NCBI GenBank assembly: GCA_030734395.1 | Contig: JAUZTG010000042.1 | Span: 2,666,001-2,730,000, forward strand | Source: Sarocladium kiliense | Taxonomy: Eukaryota > Ascomycota > Sordariomycetes > Hypocreales > Sarocladiaceae | Direction: 5' to 3' | DNA: 64,000 nucleotides | Shown here: positions 55,432 through 64,000 of the stretch, one piece after another | Position numbering within the stretch: the stretch's first letter is position 1 | Layout of the letters: each line of letters begins with the position of its first letter | The notes under the pieces: model-generated | The model's database searches: none | Seen by the model: only the letters and a program-made list of their open reading frames with translations | Told to the model about the DNA's origin: nothing | Made by a program: the position numbers and the translations under genes

Positions 55432-56843
55432 ATGTCGTCCTTGTGGAGCATGACGGCGCAGCCTGAGGGTCATGAAGCCCAAGTGAAGAGCGAGGTCATC
55501 GTTACTGAAGGTCAACTGTCCTGGGCGTCGGTTATCAACTCATACCCTGTCACTCCCCCTGCCTCAGACAACGACAGCGATGGGTCGACACCAGATACTA
55601 TTGCTCCTGATGATGAGCCGATCATAGCTGTGCTCGGTGTTGGCTATGTGGGCAGCCACCTTGTCTCGTCCTTCTCATCCAGATACAGCGTCATTGGCTT
55701 TGACGTGTCTCCAGCGCGCATAAGTCAACTGCAGAACTCCCTCAACTCGAAGAACACGGTGCAGTTCTCCTGCGATCCTTGCACGCTCAAGCGAGCCACA
55801 CACTTCTTGATCTCCGTGCCGACCCTCCTGCGAGCCGATCGAATGGTTGACTCGTCCTATCTTCAAGAGTCAATCAAGACTGTGGGCACGTTCGCCCGTC
55901 AGGGGGCTACAGTGGTGATTGAGAGCTCTGTCGCTGTGGGAATGACGCGCGAGCTTCTTGGGCCGCTCGCCACAGCGCGAGGCTTCTTCGCTGGGATGTC
56001 CCCAGAGGTGAGCTGTGCCCAGAAACCTTCTCAAGTTTTCTAATGACCTTTGTTGCTGACATATTGCAGAGAGTGGATCCTGGGCGCGTCGAGCCGCCGA
56101 TACAGTCTATTCCAAAGATCATCTCTGGCCTGGATGATCTGGTCCCCGGTTCACTCGCTGCCATTCGTAAGGTGTACGAGAACGTCTTCGAGAACGTTGT
56201 ATGCGTGTCTCGCCCGGAAGTAGCCGAGATGACAAAGCTGTACGAAAACTGCCAAAGGATGGTATGCATTGCATATGCCAACGAAATGGCTGATGCGTGT
56301 GTGTCACACGGCATCGACCCTTACGAGGTGTCTTCTGCTGCTGCGACCAAGCCGTTTGGCTACATTTCATACAGTCCCGGCCTGGGTGTAGGTGGCCACT
56401 GCATTCCTGTCAATCCCTTCTATCTTCTCTGCAACAACGAGTTTCCACTCCTTCAGAAAGCCACGGAGACGATGTGGAACAGGCCGAAGCTCATTGCTCA
56501 AAAAGCCCTGGAGGCCCTGAGGGAGCGGCCGCGCAAGACGGGCGACCAACACAAGGTCTTGGTCGTAGGCATGGCGTTCAAATATGGACAGTCCAGCCTC
56601 AGCAACTCGCCTGGCGTAGACTTGGTGAGAAGTCTCGTATTATCAGGTAAGGTCGCGGTTGCTTGGGCGGATCCCTTGGTCGCTCAGGAAGCCGTATGCG
56701 TTGCACCGCGCCTGCTGGAAAGCGACTGGCGACCGGCAGTACTGGAGGAGTTTGACATGATAATCGTCTCGTTCAGGCAGCGAGGCCTGGACTTCAGTGT
56801 GCTCGATGACTTGCAGGGGGTCCAGGTTGAAAGCTGGTGTTGA
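55432..56843 (+). CDS. UDP-HexNAc-type 6-dehydrogenase (UDP-GlcNAc/UDP-ManNAc group)
   Basis: join(55432..56007, 56070..56843), 449 aa. The 62-nt intron (GTGAGC..GCAG, GCTGAC branch) falls within GMSPE|RVDPGR, in phase. NAD-dependent four-electron oxidation of a sugar nucleotide C6 alcohol to the uronic acid. A ~60-residue Ser/Pro-rich extension precedes the Rossmann motif AVLGVGYVGSH. ESSVAVGMTRELLGPL, SPERVDPGR, the Lys in AEMTKLYENCQ (Lys248) and catalytic Cys303 in GLGVGGHCIPVNPFY follow. The GGHCIPxxPFY loop and SPERxxPG block are those of UDP-GlcNAc/UDP-ManNAc dehydrogenases (WbpA/WecC type), while UDP-glucose dehydrogenases have GGSCFxKD. All catalytic positions are present. In this setting it could supply a GlcNAc-uronate or ManNAc-uronate donor; the exact substrate is inferred. 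Confidence 0.88.
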
Positions 56844-57299
56844 AGGACGGGACGAGGTTGTCTGCGTCTGTGCTGGCTGCGCTTTAACGTGTGACGTTAA
56901 CCTGCCGACCCAGCACCTTGGGAGCTCGTCTTCCCGCGAAGTATTGCCTGCAGACCTAGGGGAATAGTGTTTTGTTTAGGTATTTTGTTTTTTATAAGGG
57001 ATCTCTCGGTAATGAGAACAAACAACGACCGACTAGGCGACTGACTGATCTCGATATACTTGCGTCAAGGGCACTCCCATGCTGCCTCGTGATCGCCAGC
57101 AGTGCCGGCTGCCCAGCAAATCTGATACAAAAGCATAACGATGCGATTGACTTTCAATAATCGATCTTGAGGGTGGCCTGATTTCTCTGCACGACCAAGG
57201 CGGCGTTTAGTGCCATCACGAGCCTATAAAGCCTCGCACATTCCCCAGCCACTTCGCTTGCGATAGCACGCAGCCTCAACCTACTCTTCACCAATTGAC
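56844..57299. promoter_or_regulatory. Promoter region of the GH18 gene
   Basis: About 450 bases. TATAAA at 57225-57230 lies 70-75 bases before the ATG at 57300. The rest is unassigned. Confidence 0.5.
57225..57230 (+). promoter_or_regulatory. Candidate TATA box of the GH18 gene
   Basis: TATAAA at a standard distance from the GH18 start codon. Motif and position only. Confidence 0.45.
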
Positions 57300-58517
57300 A
57301 TGGCAGAGCACATCGTGAACGCCGTTTACTACCCTTCATGGAAGATGTACAAGGGGAAGCCGCCGTCATCTCTTCGCTTGGAATCAGTAACACACGTTCT
57401 TTACGCATTTGTCAGGTATGGAGACTTGGCAGAATCATTGCAATCGAATGCTTACCTAGGTGATAGGATCAATATCGACGGAACGTTGCGTGTACGTGAT
57501 CTCCCTCGATCGTTGTCAGTGGACCGAGCTAAGCCAATCTCAGCTGTTGGACGAGTGGGGAGATATCAAGAAGCCAGTCGATGGCGAGTCTGGCTGTCTT
57601 GCGGCTTTGTCAAAGCTCAAGCGACAGAACCCTCAGATCAATACCTTCGTGTCAATCGGCGGAGGCACCGGCAGTGCCGAATTTCCAGAACTTGCGGCAA
57701 ATCCCGCGGCTCGAGCGACCTTTGCCCAGGAGTTAAGAGAGTTCTGTGACAAGTATCAGTTCGATGGCGTCGACAGTCAGTCATGCCTATTGTAATGGTT
57801 GAACGTTAGGCTCACTCCGTGATGACAGTCGACTGGGAACACCCTACAACAACAGAACAAGGTAGCAACTTTCTCCGAATACTACATGATGTCAGGAAGA
57901 GACTCCCCAGCCCTCAATATCTCCTGACAACGGCCCTTCCGACCGGTGAGTATTGCCTGAAGAACATCGACCTCAAGAGCGCAGCCCGATATCTCGACTA
58001 CCTGAATCTCATGGGTTATGACTTCACGGGCGGGTGGACAGAAGTCGCTGGACACCATGCTCAACTCCATGCGCCGAAAGACAGTCTTCTGCACAGTATC
58101 AAGCCTGACAATAGGAAGTCGTGCGCAAAGGGAGTAGACTATGTCGTCAGTACCGGGTTCCCAAGGCATCAGATCTTGCTCGGTGTCCCTGCCTATGCTC
58201 GTCACTTCCCTAAAGCAACCGAGGCTGGACACGCCTCTTATAAGACAGCTGGTGAGATGGACTACTGCGACATGCCGGAGCAATGGGTTCAGAGTGCCGT
58301 TGTAGACGTCGAGCTCGGCGCAGCATCTGCAGTGGACAGGGACAAGGGCTTTGTCTCGTTCGATGTACCTGAGACCGTGCTACTAAAGGCTGCGTATGTG
58401 AACTCGATGAAGCTTGGCGGCCTCTTCTACTGGACGGGTGTCGGGGATCGTGAGGGTGGGGAGAGCTTGGTCGAAGCTGGGTATAGAGGGCTCATGGCGC
58501 GTTATGGAAGCTGCTGA
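57300..58517 (+). CDS. GH18 chitinase-like hydrolase, no signal peptide
   Basis: join(57300..57415, 57467..57491, 57544..57775, 57829..58517), 353 aa, with a 25-nt second exon; all joins are in phase. Family 18 glycoside hydrolase that cleaves chitin or related GlcNAc polymers by substrate-assisted catalysis. VNAVYYPSWKMY and THVLYAFVR form the first strands. SIGGGTGSAEF is the SxGG motif. The DxxDxDxE signature FDGVDIDWEHP spans an intron, with catalytic Glu128 intact. YLNLMGYDFTGGW and LLGVPAYARHF follow. The N-terminus (MAEHIVNAVYYPSW) goes straight into the barrel, with no signal peptide or membrane span, so it may act inside the cell or leave by an unusual route. It sits next to the sugar-nucleotide dehydrogenase, in the same direction. 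Confidence 0.9.
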
Positions 58518-59067
58518 TGGCATCGCAAGCAGACAAAAAAAGAGTGTTATCAGTACAAACACATAGTCTGGCGCAGGCAAGTTACTGCTGTGTTGCGAAG
58601 ACTTCACAGCGAAGCGGCAGAACATCCCGATGAGTTGCAGGACACGGGCAGATCGTTTCGCGACCCGCGGTTGACATCATGTCTCTCCAGTTTGACAATT
58701 TGGGTTCCAGATGTCCAAACAAACAATTCGGTTCTACACGGCCAGTAATGATCGAGACTGAGCGCGCGCTGATTTGAGCGAGTTTGTCAGTAAGCGAAGT
58801 GGAACCTGCATGGCGAGGCCTCGTCTTCTGTAGTTCCTAATTCCCCAACAATGGACTTTCCGGGCAACCCGAATAGTCGCTGCCGCCAGCTGCCGGGCCC
58901 CTAAATCATCACTTCTGCATCTCAGATTTCACTCTTCCTCTGTACTCCCTTGAAGCGTGCTGGCCAGAAGGGCCCAGTGCCTCGAGGTCCTTACCCTAAC
59001 TACCGCTCCCCTCAACGAGCAGCCTGTGGGATACTTGCGCCTCCTTCGCAATCGCGCCGCGTTCCTC
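58518..59067. other. Intergenic region before the ferric-reductase-like gene
   Basis: 550 bases, no gene seen; presumably GH18 3' UTR and the next promoter. Confidence 0.4.
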
Positions 59068-61458
59068 ATGAAGTCTGGTCCCATGCGTAACCTGTTGCTT
59101 CTGACAGCTTGGTTGAGCCCGCTCAGCTGTCTCGCTCATGAAGCACCGTCCAGCAATGCCGGTATCGGCCTAGTCGGCTACGGCATCTCTATGTGGGAAC
59201 CATCATGCGCCTATGCCTGCAAACGACTTCTATCGCTCTCGCCTTTAACGTGCTCGGTACAGAATCATGAGAAGGCGAACTCATTGCAAAGGAGACACGG
59301 CGGGCACAAGGATGACTTCAGCACATCGCCAGACTGCTACAACAACGATCATGCCTTTCTATTGTCACTAGCATGGTGTATGCATCAGCAGTGTTCAGAG
59401 GCTCGAGGCACAGAAATATGGCGTTTAGAACGATTCTGGGTGACCGATGCCGTGCCGGAGTTGCACCATGCCCCGAACTACACCTATGCTCACGCTCTGT
59501 ATCTTTGCAACGGTGACCTGAAGCCAGTCTTGGCTCAAGGACAACATCTGAAAGAGCCTAGTTCCCTCTCTCAAAAGGATTATGATGCCGTTCAGACTTG
59601 GATGGAGGACTATTCCAGAGTGGAACATCAACATGCTCGCTACGGGTAAGTTGAACGAAATCCATCTCACGCTCAGATATGGATTGACACTAAGCTCTCA
59701 CGCAGAGTACTCCTTCTCCTCTCCATGCTAGCTCTTCCTCTGGTTTTGACCCTTGGTCAGTTTTTTATCTCAGCCTTTTCACCCAATATGGAGCGCATAC
59801 TACTCGCTCATGTTGTCGAGCCGGCTCTTTGGGGTCGTCGTCACCTTGTCAGTCTACCATACGACTTTGGTATGGTCCCTCTACGCGGCCAAATGCTTCT
59901 GATTCTATTCATTCTCTCGCTCAACATCGGTGTTTCTACGGTTCACTATGGCGGATCCATGCCGAGTTTCAAATACGACAGCGAAAGTGATGCTTTCTGG
60001 ACCTATTGGTCGAATCGTGCCGGTTATTTGTCATTCACGAATCTCGTCGTGGTATTCCTATACAGTGGACGGAACAATCCTCTAATTCGTCTATCTGGCT
60101 GGAGTTATGGGACATGCATCTTACTCCATCGCTGGGTGGCCTACATTTGCGTGGCCCAAGGCTCAGCACATTCACTGATTAAGCTGATCAAACACATACC
60201 TTACTTCTCAGAAGTCTTTGCGAAGCTGTACTGGAATATTGGCTTCGGCGCTTTCATAGCATTTGCTGTCATTTTTGCAACATCGATCCTACCAATCCGG
60301 CGCCGATGGTACCAGGCTTTCCTGGACATACACAACCTACTCGCAGTGGTCGCTTTAGTCTTGTGCTTCTTCCACGTTTACGTCGAATTCGGCTACAATT
60401 GGGGTTTCGAAAACTGGATCGTTCTTGCAGCAATGATATGGGCAAGCGAGAGACTGGTGCGACTCGTCAGGCTCGCGGCTCATGGGGCTCAAACAGCTAC
60501 CATTACACCGCTCGACGAGGAGCATTTTGAAGTGACCATTGAAGGCGTCTCACAAATCGGCTACACTTATCTGTACTTTCCACAAGGTTGGTGGCGTCTT
60601 TGGGAGAGCCATCCGTTCTCTGTGGCTAGTTCAGTGAACACTTTGGCGGTCGGCACGCACAATTACTCAGCACCCGTGAACGCACATGAGGCAATGTTCG
60701 AACTTGGTTCGGATCGTGGCAGTGACGGCGACTCGATCAAATCTGACGAGATCGAAGAGGACGACGCGCATGGCATGCTCGGCCGTCACTCGCAAGACAT
60801 CCGTCTTACGTCACTGTCGATGGATGAGCAGGGAACCTCTTTAACCTCACCATCTACGCCTCTCAATTATGTGGAAAATGTGGGTGCTCATCGCAAAGCG
60901 GAAGGGGGAGATGAAGAAGACGATGCCCTACTACTGTCTTCTGGTCATCGAGCAGGACCTAGCCTCTCATTTCTGATGCGTCGTCAACGAGGGATGACGA
61001 ACACACTATTCCACTCGTCTCAGCCTCGAAAGGTCCTCATTGAGGGACCTTATCCCTCCATTTCGGCTCGACCGTCATTATCGATGGCCGCAGCTCAGGT
61101 CGTCTGCATCGTGGGAGGTAGTGGAATTACAGCAGTCCTGCCACTCCTGCGAGCCCGTGCTTCAGGCACTGTAGGACGCACAGTTCTCCACTGGGGTTGT
61201 CGGTCTGAGGCTTTGGTCAAAGCATCGGGCGTCCACGATTTGGGGCCGGCTATCGAGACGAATATCCAAGTTGGCCAGCGATTAGATCTTGAACATATCG
61301 TGCGCCACGAAGCTCAAGGTTGTTACGGTGAAGTAGCGATCGTGACCTGTGGGCCTGCTGGCATGGCCGATGATGTAAGATATGCCGTTGTGAGAGCGAA
61401 TCGAGGTCTGAAGGGCACAGGACTTTTACGACTGTATGAAGAGTGTTATAGTTGGTAA
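59068..61458 (+). CDS. Ferric-reductase-like transmembrane flavocytochrome
   Basis: join(59068..59645, 59706..61458), 776 aa. The 60-nt intron (GTAAGT..GCAG) joins in phase. Fre/Nox-type membrane protein that moves electrons from cytosolic NADPH through FAD and two hemes across the membrane. Signal peptide at 1-25 (MRNLLLLTAWLSPLSCLAHE from the second ATG, 59083), a Cys-containing outside domain with CAYACKRL, then six or seven spans. Heme His pairs are seen in LLHRW...GSAHS and FLDIHNLL...FFHVY. The FAD motif HPFSVAS is followed by an unusual acidic, Ser-rich insert of about 120 residues (roughly 525-645). KVLIEGPYPS, the nucleotide motif VVCIVGGSGITAVLPLL, and VTCGPAGMADDVRYAV come next. 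Substrate may be metal ions or oxygen. Tail-to-tail with GT69, 70 bases apart. Confidence 0.88.
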
Positions 61459-61528
61459 TAGGAAGGAAAGCAATCCCAGCCTATAGCACAAATCTCTATA
61501 TTTCGCTTCGTAGTATTGGGTATCATGA

Positions 61529-62954
61529 TCAACTATCCGGCAACTCCCTCCGACTGACCTTCCACGGTTTCCAGAACTGATTGCCCCAGCTCTCGATGCA
61601 CCTCACCTCTTCCGGCGGTCCAGTCCAATTTATTGCGTAGGCTTCCGGCTTCTCTCTCATGACGAGGTCGGAAACATAGCCCTTGAGCCTCTTGATCTGC
61701 AAACCCTTCTCGTTCGAGTATTCTAGGTTCACTGTGGGAATCACAGCGATCTTGCCGTGCCCCTTCGACCACAGGTCCTTGCAGAAGATCTGCGGTTCGC
61801 CGTGCTTGCAATGCCCCTTCTTGGCGTCTCGAAACCGAATGCCTTCCAGTAGAGGCGCTGCGGTGAAGGTGGTTGCTCCGTTCCAGCACGAGAACACCTG
61901 GAATGGCTTGTGAGCGAGAAACAGACTTTTGGTCTGTGTGTCGTTCCAGAAAAGGTTCCAAGCAAGCTCCCAGCTGCCACTTTGCGGGATCTCGAAGAAC
62001 GAATCTCCATTGATCCCTCGAGAGATCCAAACGTCGTAGAAAGTCGGCTCAGGGCCGACAAAAGTCCAGTCCATCGCACAGGTCATATCTGCGCCAAGTT
62101 TCTGGCGCTGATAGGCGAGTTCGAGGATATCCTCGGAGCAGGCGGCGACATCATTGAGGAAGACGACAGTCGTATTTGCCGAAGCATCGGTTTCTAAAGC
62201 ATCGATCAGAGGTTGCAGAGCCAGATTGCGCAATTGCGCGAGTCTCTCTATGCGATGTCCCTTTTTGGGATTGATGGTAGACGTAGAGTGGAAATAACGA
62301 ATGCCTAGGCGGTCTAGGAAGGGCTCCAATGCTTTGAGCACATCGCCAGTGCCATCGGGTGAGTTTCCTTCAACGATGGAGAGGGCACAACGTTCGACGC
62401 CGAGAAAGTCGATTGCCTCAAGAATGCTCCCCATGAGTCTCGGCAGCAGTGAGAGGTTTTTCCGCAAGTTGAGAGCGAAGAAAAAGTCAAGCCCAGCATC
62501 TTCAGGGTCTGAGTCGCCAAGGCTTCTCAGTGGCGCATATCTTGTCTCATTGATGGGAGGACACGGCATGCGCTTGAAAGTTGTTGATTCCGGGTCAAGA
62601 ATTGCGTCAACATATTCCTGGATACGCGTCGCTTGAAGAATGGTTCCTGTGAGAAGTCAGTTGGCGCTCTGATTGGAGACAAGGTTGCAGTGACGGACCA
62701 TTGCCTATCGTCAGCTTCGGCAGCGGCTCAATTACCACCGATGGTGTTGGTGAGGCAGCAACCTCTGAGATAGGTGCATCGGGCAAAGTCACGTCGGGAG
62801 TTGGCACCTCATGGCTGCCTTCAATCGAGGGGATGTGCAGCTTCGGAAGGACGACGCGAGAGAGGTAGTCACTGCTTAGGTAGAGGCTTGTCGCGACCAA
62901 CAGGAATGCCACGACGGGCACGATGATGAGGAGTGTTCTCCGATCGCGATACAT
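61529..62954 (-). CDS. GT69 mannosyltransferase, Cap59/Cmt1-like
   Basis: complement(join(61529..62646, 62699..62954)), 457 aa. The 51-nt intron (GTCCGT..ACAG) joins in phase; the ATG is 62954. Type II Golgi membrane protein: MYRDRRT, one span at about 9-27 (LLIIVPVVAFLLVATSLYL), Pro-rich stem, then catalytic domain. Family blocks are FFALNLRKNLSLLPRLMGSI, LSIVEGNSPDGTGDVL, VVFLNDVAACSEDILELAYQ, DMTCAMDWTF, FYDVWISRGINGDSFFE and VFSCWNGATTF. These match the alpha-1,3-mannosyltransferase Cmt1/Cap59 family, known from capsule formation in Cryptococcus and widespread in ascomycetes with unclear roles. The acidic FLNDV motif would bind donor metal. In this cluster it may add mannose to a surface glycan, though a general glycoprotein role is possible. 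Confidence 0.9.
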
Positions 62955-64000
62955 CACGACGTGCTTTCATCTGCCATCAGGCCATTGTGTCGGAAGGATT
63001 GATCGCCTTGAGAGGAACACGATGACAGAAGTCGATTCAAGATGAGCCGCGATGAAAAGAGGGAAATGGTCTGTTTGAGAGGTCGGGCCGCTGGGACTCC
63101 GGAGGAATGGTTTGGGGGTGAGACGAGATGAGACGATCCAGCACTAAGGTATGCAGGGCAATCGGCACATTTTCACCACAGCGATAGCCACCGTATCGCA
63201 TCTTTGCTTACGGCTGTTCACGAATCCCGTCTCGCGTTGTTCTTGGTCGCTTGAGCAGACCAAATGCGGCAATCTCGACTTTCAGGTACAAAGCAAACAT
63301 TGGTCACAGCTGTCAAACAGTCGCTTCTCAACGAGTCGCTCCAATCGGCAATTCGCCCTCACTGACACTGATCATACCATTGTGAAGCAGCCCGTGTTCG
63401 CGTATCTAGGGAGCTCCTGGACTAATTCCAATAGATCAGGGGATAGGCCCTCGGCGTTATCAACTGGCTCCCAATAGTCCATTTTAGCCTTTCCTGCTTC
63501 AATTTACGCGGCTTACCCGTCTGTCTTCTCATTCCACCAAGTCTTCTGCCAATGCCGCGCTGGCGCAAAGGAAGTTATGCTGTGCTCCAATTGCAAGGCC
63601 ATGACTGCATCAGCGTCCCCTCCTCGGCTGGCGAGGTGAGCTTGACATTTACCATCTAGAGCCTTATTGTCGAAACAGAGGATACTTGCACCCTCATGTT
63701 CGGTGCCCAATCTCCTCAATTGACGCCACCGATCAGCAAACGCCTGCGGCTGTGCATGTCAGCCTCGTATTGCAAAGGAAGAGGCCCCGAGAACCCTCCA
63801 GGTGGAAGTCGTGGAATCCAGATCCGCTCCTTATGCCACCTAGACTCCAAACCGTCTTGAACCGACAGCTTTTACAACGAGCGATCGGTGTTCTTCATCG
63901 GACAGTACTGGCGAAACGTCTGCGGATAGCACACTTGGCACTCTTCACGACACATCTACGAGGAGCATCATGCAGGTAAGGTTAAGGCTCGTAAGAGAAT
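62955..64000. other. Right end, no gene resolved
   Basis: Upstream region of the GT69 gene, then about 900 bases with only weak plus-strand frames. A donor-like GTAAGG near 63978 may belong to a gene continuing beyond the window, but no ATG-started exon could be supported. Confidence 0.4.

Noticed and set aside
63686..63979. 97-codon plus-strand frame at the right edge
   Set aside because: It starts with TTG and shows no domain; a possible donor near 63978 is not enough to call an exon.

Overview
The window is nuclear DNA from a filamentous ascomycete (Pezizomycotina; a Dothideomycete is my best guess, from gene style only). The evidence is a set of short introns of about 43-230 nt with GT..AG ends and CTGAC/CTAAC-like branch sites, protein families typical of filamentous fungi (secreted lactonase, CBM18 chitin deacetylase, division III chitin synthase, GT69 mannosyltransferase), and genes spaced 0.1-4 kb apart on both strands. 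I see no rRNA, tRNA, CRISPR array or intact transposon. All gene models were spliced by eye and checked for reading phase across each intron. The start codon is uncertain in a few cases and this is stated.

Left part (1-43 kb) is mostly housekeeping. It holds a mitochondrial complex I assembly factor of the NDUFAF6 type (cut by the left edge), RAD5/HLTF-like helicase-ubiquitin ligase, a one-span membrane protein, a MARVEL-like four-span protein, a small membrane protein, a secreted lactonase-fold protein, an NAD(P)-binding reductase-like protein, a hydrophilic LEA/allergen-type protein, a decayed short-chain dehydrogenase pseudogene, uracil phosphoribosyltransferase, DNA ligase IV, a C2H2 finger gene with no visible start codon, a conserved-looking hypothetical protein, a CorA/Alr-type magnesium transporter, a secreted double beta-trefoil protein, vacuolar alkaline phosphatase, an alpha/beta-hydrolase fused to a capping-triphosphatase-like cysteine phosphatase, an NDUFAF3-type complex I assembly factor, ribosomal protein L34, a small helical protein and a FAR1-type DNA-binding protein.

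Right part (46.9-63 kb) is different. Six consecutive recognisable genes all fit the making or reshaping of a cell-surface amino-sugar polymer: a chitin deacetylase with three chitin-binding modules, a myosin-less division III chitin synthase, a UDP-HexNAc-type 6-dehydrogenase (UDP-GlcNAc/UDP-ManNAc group), a GH18 chitinase-like hydrolase without a signal peptide, a ferric-reductase-like flavocytochrome, and a GT69 (Cap59/Cmt1-like) mannosyltransferase. Long gene-poor stretches lie on its left side (43-46.9 kb) and inside it (48.8-50.5 and 53-55.4 kb). I read this as a candidate polysaccharide gene cluster that could supply a uronic-acid sugar nucleotide, polymerise or extrude a GlcNAc-containing chain, deacetylate or trim it, and decorate it. 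That is the main candidate for an undescribed system here, and the product is inferred, not shown.
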